Numbered from the stretch's first letter, positions 28,684-37,223 are shown. The stretch: 43,103 nucleotides of DNA from JBMNHG01 sp045627705 (GCA_045627705.1 JAZQOE010000125.1:1-43103); one strand, 5' to 3'. Program-made: numbers and translations. The notes: a model not told the origin generated them from the sequence alone.

Positions 28684-30018
28684 TCAGGAATCGATCCGCA
28701 CGCGCGGATCGAGCCAAGCGTATGCGAGATCGGCGAGAAGATTCACGACCTGGTAGAGGATGGCGCCGATGATGACGACGGCGCGCACTACCGCCATGTC
28801 GGACGAATGGATCGCGTTCAGGCTCACGCATCCAAGGCCCGGTATGCCGAAGAAGCTTTCGAGAAGGACGCTGCCCGTGAAGAGGAATGGAATCGAAAGG
28901 CTCACGTAGGTAAGAAGAGGGATCATGCTGTTGCGCAGGACATGGCGGAACAACACGCGGGACGGGGACAGACCCTTCGCGATCGCGGTGCGCACGTATG
29001 GACGATGGAGTTCATCGAGGAAGACCGCGCGGAAAAAGCGGATGTCACGTCCGAGCCCGCTCACGACTCCCACGATCACCGGCAGCAGGAGGTATGTCCA
29101 GTTTTCGAAACCCCAGATCGGGAAGAGGCGCAGCTTGAAGGCGAGCAGGTATTGTCCAGCGACAACCCACACGACGTAGTTGATGCTCATGAGGGCAGTC
29201 GATGCAAAAAGGATCGAACGATCCACGCCGCCAGCGCGCCAAAGCGCGGCGGCCAAGCCGAGGCAAAGCGCGACTATGGTTCCAAAGACGAGTATTGGGA
29301 CAGTGAGGGCGAGCGAAGGCCAGACGCCGTCGCGCAGGACTTTCGTGACAGGCGCGCCATGTTCGGTCGAATCGCCAAGGTCGCCGCGCAAGAGCGCCGA
29401 CATGTAGTGGACGAACTGCGAATCGAAGAAATGCCGTGTGCGACGACGAAGTGAAAAGTGATAAGTGGAAAGTGAAAAGTCATTGCCGGGGTCTGTCGCC
29501 CCCAAAGCATCCGGCAAGTCTATCCACATCGCTTCGACATGTCCGTCTTGCGGGACATCAAAGACAAGGTCGCCGGAAGAATGGGCGGAGCAGGGAATGG
29601 AATTGGTAAATAGGCCCGTTGACGAATTGCCCGCGGATGAAGCGGCGAACCGCGTTACCCCGACAAGCGATGGCGCGGTTGGCGGATCGGACAGCCTTGG
29701 GGAAATGGAAAGACGGTATGTGCCGTGGGAAAGCGCAAAGGCGAGAGGAACGTCGAGGCGGTTGGTCGAAAAAAGCGGCGCGCCGTTTTTTGGCATTGGC
29801 GCGATTGCGCGGGTTGGCGCCCAGTTGCCGAAAAGAAGCGGGAGATCGTAGCCATGCTTCGCGTCGAACGCCGCAAGCGAAGCGGGGGTTGCGTTTTTGC
29901 CGAGCACGACTTCCGCGGGGGAACCGCCGATCACATGGAAGATGACGAACGTGAGCAACAGCACCCCGATGGTAGTCGGGATGAGGGCGAGCAGACGGCG
30001 AAGGATGTATTTCCCCAT
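28684..30018 (-). CDS. DppB/OppB-type ABC transporter permease with large inserted domain
   Basis: Inner-membrane permease of the peptide/nickel ABC importer class, 444 residues against about 340 for DppB. The N-terminal helix and loop (MGKYILRRLLALIPTTIGVL) and the C-terminal half (DLGDSTEHGAPVTKVLRDGV, LGRDIRFFRAVFLDELHRPY, AKGLSPSRVLFRHVLRNSMI, FFGIPGLG) are standard, including the EAA-type loop. Residues about 62-197 are an inserted extracytoplasmic domain; within it are KNGAPL (77-82) from the shared near-palindrome and a peptide (about 180-190) encoded by a heptamer array. No second permease, ATPase or binding protein is adjacent. Its ATG overlaps the TAA of the upstream secreted-protein gene (TAATG), so the two are coupled. 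Confidence 0.88.
   Translation of the reverse strand: MGKYILRRLLALIPTTIGVLLLTFVIFHVIGGSPAEVVLGKNATPASLAAFDAKHGYDLPLLFGNWAPTRAIAPMPKNGAPLFSTNRLDVPLAFALSHGTYRLSISPRLSDPPTAPSLVGVTRFAASSAGNSSTGLFTNSIPCSAHSSGDLVFDVPQDGHVEAMWIDLPDALGATDPGNDFSLSTYHFSLRRRTRHFFDSQFVHYMSALLRGDLGDSTEHGAPVTKVLRDGVWPSLALTVPILVFGTIVALCLGLAAALWRAGGVDRSILFASTALMSINYVVWVVAGQYLLAFKLRLFPIWGFENWTYLLLPVIVGVVSGLGRDIRFFRAVFLDELHRPYVRTAIAKGLSPSRVLFRHVLRNSMIPLLTYVSLSIPFLFTGSVLLESFFGIPGLGCVSLNAIHSSDMAVVRAVVIIGAILYQVVNLLADLAYAWLDPRVRIDS
29449..29480. repeat. Heptamer array inside the permease gene
   Basis: The forward strand reads AAGTGAA, AAGTGAT, AAGTGGA, AAGTGAA, AAGT: 4.6 units of a 7-base repeat. In the gene it codes for a Phe-Ser-Leu/Tyr-His-Phe-Ser-Leu stretch in the inserted domain. 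Three heptamers equal seven codons, so the array can expand in multiples of three without breaking the frame. Confidence 0.8.
29487..29503 (+). repeat. GGGGTCTGTC box inside the permease gene
   Basis: CGGGGTCTGTCGCCCCC lies seven bases from the heptamer array. Its first 11 bases, CGGGGTCTGTC, equal the first box (42153-42163) of the hairpin cluster near the second RAYT. The GGGG/CCCC arms can pair. It looks like a REP-type box now embedded in coding sequence. Confidence 0.5.
29769..29791 (-). repeat. NGAPL-encoding near-palindrome, copy in the permease gene
   Basis: Six A, then GCGGCGCGCCG, then six T on the forward strand. It shares 20 consecutive bases with the uridine kinase copy, although the two genes are unrelated. 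It is translated as Lys-Asn-Gly-Ala-Pro-Leu in the inserted extracytoplasmic domain. Confidence 0.7.
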
Positions 30019-32084
30019 TAGTTGCCTTCGGGATCCTTGACTATCTCGCGGTTGACGATCTTGCCAGTGAAATCCTCGTCGCCATCATACGCGAAAGTCC
30101 AGCGTTGCGGGCCGAGCGACTGAATCAACTCAGGCGCGGCGCCGGGCGCGGGGATCGCGGGGCGGAAGATCACGCTTCGGGCGGTAAGCGTGCGCCCGAA
30201 ATCATCGGTTGTTTCAACGAGAAGTCCATCGCTGGTGAAATGCTCGCTGCGAGTGCCGCGAGTGCGGGTCCAGCCGGTAAGATTCTTTTCGGAATCATAG
30301 TGGAAGATATCGATCCACTTGCGCGCCGGGAAAAGCGCGGGATCGGCGTATGTCTTCGCACCATTTTCTCCATCGAAGGAAATGATGCGTCCGTCCGGAG
30401 TGTACGCGCGGATTTCATTCGCGGGGAAGCAGACGGACAGGAACGCCGGCGCCGAGATAAAGTCGCCATTGTCGGCGAAGACCCCGACATCCGCGCGGGA
30501 ACAGAGCATTTCGGAGCCTGGGGCGATCGGGCCGCGCTCCTGGTAGTCGATCACGATTTCCGCGCGCGAGCCAGCCTCGTCGAGAAGCTTGATCGCAATC
30601 TTTTCGGGATTGCCGGCGAGAACGCGCCAATGCCACTTTAGCGGCTTGCCGTTGAGATCCTGGCTCTTGCCGGCATCGACGACATAGCGGCGCGAATAGG
30701 CAAGTCCGCGTGCGAGACGCGCGATAGCCTGCGGCGTCGTAAAGAGCACCTCGGGGCCGCAATGGTCGATGATGTCCTGTCCGCGGCGGGAAAGCGGCTC
30801 CTCGACAACCTCGATGAAGGCGATCGGCGGAAGCGAGTTGGTGGTGAGGTCGTGGCAGAGGTTGACCATGCGCAGCGCGTCGATCGCCGACGATGCGAAG
30901 ACGGAAGGATGGGCGGCGGGGCGCATGTAGGTTTCGGCGTCGGCGGGATCGACGCACTTCTGGCCATAGCGGAGCGCCCACTGGAGAGTCGGTGCGATCA
31001 GTCCCTTGTCGGAAAGGAACTGCTTGGTTTCGGGACGCATTGCGGCGAGCGAAAGGAAGAAGGCCTGCATAAACGGCTTGTCGGACCACGAGGCGCCCTT
31101 GCTCAAGAGGAAATAGGGGTGATTCGCGGGGATGAGATCCTCGCCGTCTCCAAAATCCTTCAGGCCCGGATAGACATAGAGCTGGTTCCGGAAATAGGCG
31201 AAGGCTAGCACGGACATCAACTGCGGATTGGTGAGAAGCGTGCGGCCATTGCAGCGCCATAGCGGGCCATCGACGGTGGCGGTCGAAGAATTGCCGATCA
31301 CCGAAAGCGGGCCATGGAAGAAAAACGCATAGTCGGGGCCCCTATCGACATGGCGTTCCTTGGCCATCTTCGAATAGCGGGTCCTGACAAGCCATGGGAA
31401 TTCCCCGCGTTCCGGGTGGGAATGGTCGTTGTCGCGGTTGTCGTAGAGATCTCCGCGATTGCCCGCCGCCGTACCCTCCTCGAACCATTTGCGCACGGCG
31501 TCGCCGGCCGGCCCTTTCACGCGCACGACAGGGTTCGTGACCGCGGGAAGGCCATTCGTGGAAAAGTTGAAGAAGGTATCGAAAGCGCCAAGCTGGAAGT
31601 TCCAGACAGTGTTCGACGGACCGACCCACACTTCGGACTTCGCGTTGATGCGCGATGGGACTTGGGCATCTGGCGCTGGTTCTGCGGCAAGGGATTTGGC
31701 GAGGGCGAGGAGTTCATCGAAGCGAGGGGTGGCGCGGATCGATGCGAAGTCGGTATCCTTGGAAATCTGTTCGGCATCGGTGAAGCCGAGGCGGATCGCG
31801 CGTTCGAGCGTATCGAGGGCTTCATCCGTCTTAAGCTGCGCCGAAAGTGCGCAGGCGAGGTTGTAGCGCCATGTCGTGTCTTCGGGAAGAAGCGCGGTGC
31901 CAGCGCGGGAAATGGTTTCGACGGACTCGTAGTCGCCGACGCGAAGAGCCTGCTGGAGTTCTGCCACAAGACGCTGGTGGCGGGGGAAAATCGCGGGCAT
32001 TTCAAAGACATTCGCCGCAAATGCCGCGCCAATCATGGCGCAAAGCATGGTGGCCGCCAACAAGATCACAGGGCGTTGTTTCAT
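30018..32084 (-). CDS. Secreted protein of unknown function with short TPR region
   Basis: A 688-residue protein I do not recognise. A signal peptide is clear (MKQRPVILLAATMLCAMIGA, cleavage near AFA-AN at 23). Residues about 40-125 look like TPR-type helices (DYESVETISRAGTALLPEDT, WRYNLACALSAQLKTDEALD). The rest (about 140-688) is a large globular region with many aromatic residues, for example a DNRDNDHSHPERGEFPWLVR segment and later Ile/Val-rich beta-like stretches. Start chosen at 32084 because AAGGAG stands seven bases upstream and a signal peptide follows. It overlaps the permease gene (TAATG), suggesting a shared envelope function. Only 31 bases separate it from the tRNA-Ala terminator, so its own promoter is not evident. 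Confidence 0.85.
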   Translation of the reverse strand: MKQRPVILLAATMLCAMIGAAFAANVFEMPAIFPRHQRLVAELQQALRVGDYESVETISRAGTALLPEDTTWRYNLACALSAQLKTDEALDTLERAIRLGFTDAEQISKDTDFASIRATPRFDELLALAKSLAAEPAPDAQVPSRINAKSEVWVGPSNTVWNFQLGAFDTFFNFSTNGLPAVTNPVVRVKGPAGDAVRKWFEEGTAAGNRGDLYDNRDNDHSHPERGEFPWLVRTRYSKMAKERHVDRGPDYAFFFHGPLSVIGNSSTATVDGPLWRCNGRTLLTNPQLMSVLAFAYFRNQLYVYPGLKDFGDGEDLIPANHPYFLLSKGASWSDKPFMQAFFLSLAAMRPETKQFLSDKGLIAPTLQWALRYGQKCVDPADAETYMRPAAHPSVFASSAIDALRMVNLCHDLTTNSLPPIAFIEVVEEPLSRRGQDIIDHCGPEVLFTTPQAIARLARGLAYSRRYVVDAGKSQDLNGKPLKWHWRVLAGNPEKIAIKLLDEAGSRAEIVIDYQERGPIAPGSEMLCSRADVGVFADNGDFISAPAFLSVCFPANEIRAYTPDGRIISFDGENGAKTYADPALFPARKWIDIFHYDSEKNLTGWTRTRGTRSEHFTSDGLLVETTDDFGRTLTARSVIFRPAIPAPGAAPELIQSLGPQRWTFAYDGDEDFTGKIVNREIVKDPEGN

Positions 32085-32115
32085 TGCAAAACTCCTTACC
32101 GCGATGCGTAGAAAC

Positions 32116-32138
32116 AAAAAAACCGCGCCTAGGCGCGG
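32116..32138 (-). terminator. Intrinsic terminator of tRNA-Ala
   Basis: On the minus strand a perfect palindrome CCGCGCCTAGGCGCGG (32123-32138) is followed directly by seven T. It lies 17 bases after the tRNA-Ala CCA end. Readthrough would be the simplest way to transcribe the next gene, whose start is only 31 bases further. Confidence 0.9.
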
Positions 32139-32155
32139 ATTTTCTTCTACCGGGA

Positions 32156-32231
<76 letters not shown>

Positions 32232-32279
32232 ATCGGTCATTGGCTCTTGCGGCTGTCTTCTCCGCAAAAAGGAAAGATA

Positions 32280-32308
32280 GTTTTAGCAGAACGGTGACAG
32301 GATGTCAA
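32280..32308 (-). promoter_or_regulatory. Promoter of tRNA-Ala
   Basis: On the minus strand a perfect TTGACA (32303-32308) and TAAAAC (32280-32285) are exactly 17 bases apart. The predicted transcription start is about 40 bases upstream of the mature tRNA 5' end. Confidence 0.65.
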
Positions 32309-32345
32309 CTATGGATTGCCAAAATTCAAATTATCGTGAAAAGGC

Positions 32346-32378
32346 AAAAAAAGAGCGGAGCCACCGTGGTGGCCCCGC
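32346..32378 (-). terminator. Intrinsic terminator of pta
   Basis: A 10-bp stem (GCGGGGCCAC against GTGGCTCCGC, one G-T pair) with a 4-base loop lies on the minus strand 17 bases after the pta stop. It is followed by TC and then seven T. Confidence 0.9.
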
Positions 32379-32395
32379 TATCGCGCCAGAAGAGA

Positions 32396-33409
32396 TTAGA
32401 GACCCTGGCAGACCGTGATGGCGGCGACGCCGACGATGTCATCGGCCGAGCAACCGCGGGAAAGGTCGTTCACGGGCTTGGCGACACCCTGCAGCACCGG
32501 GCCGAAGGCGTTTGCGCCGGCGAGGCGCTCGGTGAGCTTGTAGCAGATGTTGCCGCACTGGAGGTCGGGGAAGATAAGGACATTGGCGTTGCCCTGGATC
32601 GCGCCGCCCTTGTTCTTGGAGGCGCCAACGGAAGGAACGAGCGCGGCGTCGGCCTGCATCTCGCCATCGACGACGGCGTCGAGGCCGATTTCGGCGAAGC
32701 GCTTCTCGGTGAGTTCCTTGGCGATGCGCATCTTGTCAACGAGCTCGTGCTTCGCGCTGCCCTTCGTGGAGAAGGAAAGGAATGCGAGGCGGGGCTGCTT
32801 GCCGACGAGGGCGCGGTATGTGTTGGCCGTGGCCTGGGCGATATCGACGAGCTGCTCGGCTGTCGGGCAGGGGTTGACGGCGCTATCGGCGTAGAGGAGG
32901 ACGCCGTCGCCGGAAGCGGTCGGAACCTTGAGGTCCATCACGAAGCAGGCGGAAGCGAGGGCGATGCCCTTGGCGGTGCCGACGCAGTGGAAGGCGCTGC
33001 GGAGCATGTCGGGAGTGGATGCGATCGAGCCGGCGACGAGTCCATCGACCATGCCGCGGTTGAGCATCATGTTGCCGAAATAGAGGCGCTTGCCGCGGAT
33101 GGTCTTGTCGGCCTCTTCCTCGGTCATGCCCTTGGCCTTGCGGCGCTCGTAGAAGGCGGCGATCAGTTCGGGGGCGATATCGGCCTTGGTGTAGTCGAGA
33201 ACCTCGACGCCCGCATCCTTGAGCGAGACTCCGGCCTGGGCCTCGGCGGCGGCGAGTTCATCGGGTGTGGCGAGGACGACCGGCGTGGCGATCTTCTGGG
33301 CCTTGATCTTCGAGGCGGCGAGAATCACGCGGGGGTCCTGGCCTTCGGGGAGGACGATGCGCTTGTTGGCGGCCTGCGCCTTGGGGAAGATGGAATCGAG
33401 AAAGTTCAT
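32396..33409 (-). CDS. pta: Phosphate acetyltransferase
   Basis: Interconverts acetyl-CoA and acetyl phosphate, normally paired with acetate kinase for ATP from fermentation; 337 residues, the short class without N-terminal regulatory domains. Family marks are KRIVLPEGQDPRVILAA, GMVDGLVAGSIASTPDMLRS, SFSTKGSAKHELVDKMRIAK, DGEMQADAALVPSVGASKNK and GNANVLIFPDLQCGNICYKL. No ackA lies beside it; the gene has its own promoter and terminator and appears to be monocistronic. Confidence 0.96.
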   Translation of the reverse strand: MNFLDSIFPKAQAANKRIVLPEGQDPRVILAASKIKAQKIATPVVLATPDELAAAEAQAGVSLKDAGVEVLDYTKADIAPELIAAFYERRKAKGMTEEEADKTIRGKRLYFGNMMLNRGMVDGLVAGSIASTPDMLRSAFHCVGTAKGIALASACFVMDLKVPTASGDGVLLYADSAVNPCPTAEQLVDIAQATANTYRALVGKQPRLAFLSFSTKGSAKHELVDKMRIAKELTEKRFAEIGLDAVVDGEMQADAALVPSVGASKNKGGAIQGNANVLIFPDLQCGNICYKLTERLAGANAFGPVLQGVAKPVNDLSRGCSADDIVGVAAITVCQGL

Positions 33410-33450
33410 GGGGGTTAGTTGTCCTTTCGGGAGGAGTGGAATGTGGAAAG

Positions 33451-33480
33451 ATTGTACAAGGATACGCCTGGGGCCGTGAA
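33451..33480 (-). promoter_or_regulatory. Putative promoter of pta
   Basis: On the minus strand TTCACG (33475-33480) and TACAAT (33451-33456) are 18 bases apart. The leader to the pta ATG would be about 36 bases and contains AAAGGA 13 bases before the ATG. Confidence 0.45.
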
Positions 33481-33492
33481 AAGGCTAGAAAA

Positions 33493-35661
33493 TCATTCGC
33501 GTTGCGGAGGGGAATGCGATGCTTCGTCCGCAACTGGTTGATCATCGGCCTTTGGCTCGAACGCATCGCGCTTCAGAACGCCAAGGGACGAACGGCCATC
33601 GCGTGCCGAATGCGCCGCGTTTTCATCGAGGACGCGACGGCTCGTGGCACCACTTTCGCCAGGCGTGCTTATCACGTGTGGCTTGACCATTACTATCAGC
33701 TCCGTGCGCTGCTTGACCTTCTCTGTGCTGCGAAATAGCCAGCCCAGGAGGGGGATTCTTCCCAGGACCGGCACGCGGCTAACCTGCTCGGATTCGACTT
33801 CGCGGATGAGTCCGCCGACGGCGATGGGCATTTCGTCCATGGCGACGAACGTGCCAGTCACACTGCGCGATGACACGACGTCGATCGGCACATTCTGCAC
33901 GAGTCCGCCGTCGTTCAGGCTGTAGATTGGAATGGTCGCGGCATTCTTGCTGATCTCCGAATTTTCCTGGAGAAGACGAAGCGTCACCGTGCGGTCGGCG
34001 TTGATGTTGGGCGTAAGGAGAAGCAGCGTTCCAACGGCCTGGAACTCAATCTCGGTCTGCGGGACAGTGATGGTCGTATCGCCGTTCGCGATTGTCTGGC
34101 TCGTTATGTTCTTGACCATCGGGCGCTCTTCGCCGATGAAGAGACGCGACACCTCGTTGTTGGCCGTCAGCAGCATTGGCGTCGCGAGCGTGCGCGCCTT
34201 GCCGTCGCGTTCGAGAAGCTGGATTCGCGCCTGGAGGTGCTTGCCCAGGACGCGGAAGGAAAAGGCGTTTCCGTTGCCCTCGGTCGCAAGCGGGTTGAAT
34301 CCAGGGAATCCGGCGGCGACATCATCCCAGTCCGCGCTTCCGTCGGAATGGCGACGCAGGTCGCGTCCGTATGTGTCGGTGAAATTGAAGCGGTCCGCAA
34401 GCGGTGTCGCGCCGTGGGCGTCATCGTACGCGGAAAATTCAAAGGATGACGTGAAATCGTCGTCGAGCTGCAGTTCGAGCACCTTGACTTCGAGCAGCAC
34501 CATCGGCGTGGGGACATCAAGGCGGCGTACGAGTTCGCGGATGTCGTCCATCGCCTTCTTGTCGCTCGAACGCACCATGATCATGCTGTTCTTGCGGCTC
34601 ACCGTCACGAAGATGTTCGCCGAAACGGACTGGACGGCATCGGCCGCGTTTGTCGCGCCGGCTTCCTTGCTCGTGAGCGCGATGCGCTGTGCCTCGGCGA
34701 GATTGACGGTCTGGTTCGCCGGGCCAACCATCGAAACTCGGCCGTCATTGAAGGCGAGCATTCCGCTGCCCGAAGTGCCTCCGCCGGTGGAAGCCCCCGA
34801 CGGTGTCATGCCGAGGAATGACGACCCGCCACTGTCCGCTATGCGGTTGAAGCGCTCGAACCGGCGGGATATGTCGTTTTCCTCATCGTCGAGAACTTCG
34901 TCTTCGCCAAGCGAAAGCAGCACGCGCTCGGGATACAGGCCATAGATCACTGACGCGACTTCGATCACATTCGGATAAAGCAGCGTGAAGGTCTCGGTCT
35001 GCTCCTCGCGGAAGGTCGAAAGGCTCTCGGCATATTCTGTCATCGTCATCACATGCACGATGCCAGTCGTGGCGTCGTTGCGGAACCAAAGGCCCGTCGT
35101 GTGGCACGCATCGCCGACCGCGACTGCGGCGGACACGTTGCGAAGGGCGATGGAAACAGGCACCTTCGCGGCTTGCGAGGAAGTCGAAATGTTTACGCCC
35201 GTCTGGTCCGCGACGAGCCGCATCAGCGTGTCCATCGGCACTTCGCGGCATTCGACATGGCGGAGCTGCGCCGCCTCGCCCTGTCCATCGCCATTCGCGG
35301 GACGCAACGCGCCGCGGAGCATCAGCGGGGCATCGAGCGTGGGCGCGGAGAACGCGACGCCCTCGGCCGTGATGGATTCGACTTCGATGGAGCCTTTCAC
35401 GCCGCCCGATGAAAGCGTGATCGCCGAACCAGGACGGACGACACTTTCCACGCCGTCCGCCGCGACGAGAGCGGCACCATCGCCATCCGCGCCCACGACG
35501 AGCGCGCGCAACTCAATGCCGTCGAGACCGCCCATACCGCCGCGCAGGGTATCGGCCATGCGTTGCGTTGGACGCGTCGGGTCGCGCTGCGGCCCTGTGG
35601 ACTCTTGCGCGAACGCGAATGCCGCGACAACCGAAAGAATTGCTGGAAGAATGAATCTCAT
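33493..35661 (-). CDS. gspD: Type II secretion/type IV pilus-type secretin with N-terminal GspC/PilP-like domain
   Basis: Outer-membrane secretin, 722 residues. A signal peptide (MRFILPAILSVVAAFAFAQE) is followed by DPTRP (28-32) and a small beta-rich domain (47-105: IELRALVVGADGDGAALVAA, then VVRPGSAITL) that resembles the GspC/PilP homology region. Next come an STN-like N0 domain (about 135-205) and a secretin N1 region (ETFTLLYPNVIEVASVIYGL). The secretin barrel ends in VPVLGRIPLLGWLF (630-643), RSTEKVKQRTELIVMVKPHV and a polar C-terminal tail. It is 15 bases downstream of gspF. No gspE, gspG or other machinery genes are adjacent. Whether it belongs to a T2SS, a pilus or another export system is not decided by this window. 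Confidence 0.9.
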   Translation of the reverse strand: MRFILPAILSVVAAFAFAQESTGPQRDPTRPTQRMADTLRGGMGGLDGIELRALVVGADGDGAALVAADGVESVVRPGSAITLSSGGVKGSIEVESITAEGVAFSAPTLDAPLMLRGALRPANGDGQGEAAQLRHVECREVPMDTLMRLVADQTGVNISTSSQAAKVPVSIALRNVSAAVAVGDACHTTGLWFRNDATTGIVHVMTMTEYAESLSTFREEQTETFTLLYPNVIEVASVIYGLYPERVLLSLGEDEVLDDEENDISRRFERFNRIADSGGSSFLGMTPSGASTGGGTSGSGMLAFNDGRVSMVGPANQTVNLAEAQRIALTSKEAGATNAADAVQSVSANIFVTVSRKNSMIMVRSSDKKAMDDIRELVRRLDVPTPMVLLEVKVLELQLDDDFTSSFEFSAYDDAHGATPLADRFNFTDTYGRDLRRHSDGSADWDDVAAGFPGFNPLATEGNGNAFSFRVLGKHLQARIQLLERDGKARTLATPMLLTANNEVSRLFIGEERPMVKNITSQTIANGDTTITVPQTEIEFQAVGTLLLLTPNINADRTVTLRLLQENSEISKNAATIPIYSLNDGGLVQNVPIDVVSSRSVTGTFVAMDEMPIAVGGLIREVESEQVSRVPVLGRIPLLGWLFRSTEKVKQRTELIVMVKPHVISTPGESGATSRRVLDENAAHSARDGRSSLGVLKRDAFEPKADDQPVADEASHSPPQRE

Positions 35662-35676
35662 GGTGCGTCACCTTTG

Positions 35677-36903
35677 CTAAACTGCGTTGGCCATCGAGAA
35701 GAGGGCGAGGAAAAACGAGATGTAAACGAAGCCGACGATGGCGCCGGTAATGATGATCGTCGCCGGTTCGATGGCGGCGGAAATGCGCTTTACGAGGATT
35801 GCGAGAAGAGTGTCGTGGAAGCGCGCGATTTCGTCGAAGGTCATTCCAAGCGAACCCGTCTTTTCGGCAACGGCCGTCATACGCGGAAGCATCGGCATGA
35901 ATTCATGCGCCTTCGCGAGCGCCTCGGAAAGCGGCGCGCCGCGCATCACTTCGTCGCGCGCGTCGGCTATGCGGCGCGCGAGGCGCCGGTTGGGAAGCAC
36001 ATGCGAAATCACATGGAGCGAATCGAGGAGCGTCACGCCGCTTTCGACAAGCAACGCCATCACACTCGCAAACACCGCTGTGCCGGAAACCCTGAGGACA
36101 CGTCCGGCGACGGGGAGATGCAGCAGGATTGCGTCTTCGCATTCCCTCGCCATGGGATTCAGACGGGCCGCGCACCATGCGGCGATCGCCGCGCCGATTC
36201 CGCCGAGGATGTAGAGTCCATTCGCCCGCAGCCAATCCGATGTATCCATCAACGATTGCGTAAGCGGCGGCAGCGTGGTGTTGCCTTGCTGGAGGAACGC
36301 CGCGATTTTGGGGATCACGGTAACGACAAGAAACACGCTCACCGCAATCGCCATGAGAATCGCGAGACATGGGTAGATCAGGGCGTTCGCGACGTTCGCG
36401 CGGATTTCGCGGCGCGCCGCCATTTGGTCCGCCGAACGCGCCAGGACAACATCCAGCTCGCCGGAATGCTCGCCTACCCGAGTAAGCTGGACAACCTCTT
36501 CTGGAAAGACATTGCCGAGCGAAGCCATCGCGTCGGAAAGGCTGTCGCCGGCACGGATGCGTCCGCGAATCGCCAGCCATGCGCGGGCGGCGCGTGGGCG
36601 GCGCGCCTGTGCGGCGACCGTCTGCAACGCGAGCGAAAGCGGCACGCCGCTCCGCAGCATGGCGGCAGTTTGGCGCAATCCAAGTTCAATGTCGAGCGAC
36701 GCGATCGGCAGCAGCCATGCCGGGTGCCAGCGAGGGAGAAGGCCAGGCTCGGAAAAGGCGGCGGCGCGATCCTCTTCGATGGAGAGTACGATCAATCCGT
36801 TGTCGCGGAGCTGGCGCGACAAGTCGGAGGCGTCGGGCGCCTCGCGGCGTCCGTCAACCGATCTTCCCGCGTCATCGCGCGCCTTGTACTTGAAAAACGG
36901 CAT
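35677..36903 (-). CDS. gspF: Type II secretion system inner-membrane protein F (GspF/PilC family)
   Basis: Inner-membrane platform protein of type II secretion or type IV pili, 408 residues with two T2SF domains. The N terminus MPFFKYKARDDAGRSVDGRR is typical, each T2SF domain carries the usual pattern (RSGVPLSLALQTVAAQARRP and LVESGVTLLDSLHVISHVLP), and three membrane helices are visible, the last at the C terminus (ATIIITGAIVGFVYISFFLA). It is the first gene of a two-gene operon with the secretin. The stop is TAG. No dedicated promoter is evident in the 134 bases up to the divergent tRNA-Lys. Confidence 0.93.
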   Translation of the reverse strand: MPFFKYKARDDAGRSVDGRREAPDASDLSRQLRDNGLIVLSIEEDRAAAFSEPGLLPRWHPAWLLPIASLDIELGLRQTAAMLRSGVPLSLALQTVAAQARRPRAARAWLAIRGRIRAGDSLSDAMASLGNVFPEEVVQLTRVGEHSGELDVVLARSADQMAARREIRANVANALIYPCLAILMAIAVSVFLVVTVIPKIAAFLQQGNTTLPPLTQSLMDTSDWLRANGLYILGGIGAAIAAWCAARLNPMARECEDAILLHLPVAGRVLRVSGTAVFASVMALLVESGVTLLDSLHVISHVLPNRRLARRIADARDEVMRGAPLSEALAKAHEFMPMLPRMTAVAEKTGSLGMTFDEIARFHDTLLAILVKRISAAIEPATIIITGAIVGFVYISFFLALFSMANAV

Positions 36904-36992
36904 GCTTCCATGTTCTTAAACGCATGGCGCGCATGGAGGGTTCAAGCGGAATGGCATGCTATCCGCGGCACGTTAATCGGCAACCTTTCGTC

Positions 36993-37022
36993 TTGCGCGA
37001 CGGCATGCGTTTTGCATATACT
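36993..37022 (+). promoter_or_regulatory. Putative promoter of tRNA-Lys
   Basis: TTGCGC (36993-36998) and TATACT (37017-37022) are 18 bases apart, ending 15 bases before the tRNA. The -10 matches at 5/6 and the -35 at 3/6. The rest of the 36904-37037 gap shows nothing else that I can name. Confidence 0.45.
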
Positions 37023-37037
37023 TGCGGGACTTTCCTT

Positions 37038-37113
37038 GGGCCGGTAGCTCAGTCGGTAGAGCAGCGGACTTTTAATCCGTTGGTCGCGGGTCCGAGTCCC
37101 GCTCGGCCTACCA
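37038..37113 (+). tRNA. tRNA-Lys (anticodon TTT)
   Basis: 76 bases from GGGCCGGTAGCTCAG to GGCCTACCA. The anticodon arm CGGAC-TTTTAAT-CCG region exposes TTT, the T-arm CGGGTCCGAGTCCCG is regular, and the acceptor GGGCCGG pairs with TCGGCCT (two G-T pairs). CCA is encoded. No clear terminator follows. Confidence 0.96.
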
Positions 37114-37161
37114 TTTCACATCATTGAAAATGGCTGGTTTATGGATTGCGCACTAGGGCCG

Positions 37162-37176
37162 ATGGCACTGTCCCAT
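37162..37176. repeat. Possible GGGACA-containing hairpin box
   Basis: On the minus strand ATGGGACAGTGCCAT has 4-bp arms (ATGG/CCAT) and a 7-base loop, and carries the GGGACA core shared by the boxes at both RAYT loci. It is a single copy between tRNA-Lys and the TPR gene. The match is short, so this is tentative. Confidence 0.35.
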
Positions 37177-37194
37177 TAAGCGGAGATTATCATG

Positions 37195-37223
37195 GTGACT
37201 AACTGAAATCGCGCGGGTATAAT
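37195..37223 (+). promoter_or_regulatory. Promoter of the TPR-exbB operon
   Basis: GTGACT (37195-37200) and a perfect TATAAT (37218-37223) are 17 bases apart. The ATG follows only 8 bases after the -10, so the transcript would start at or within a few bases of the start codon (leaderless type). No Shine-Dalgarno element is present. Confidence 0.6.

Noticed and set aside
35931..35940. Further NGAPL element in gspF (GGCGCGCCGCTTTCC)
   Set aside because: The peptide RGAPLSEAL is a normal part of the GspF family and lacks the A/T-run arm, so it is likely coincidental.
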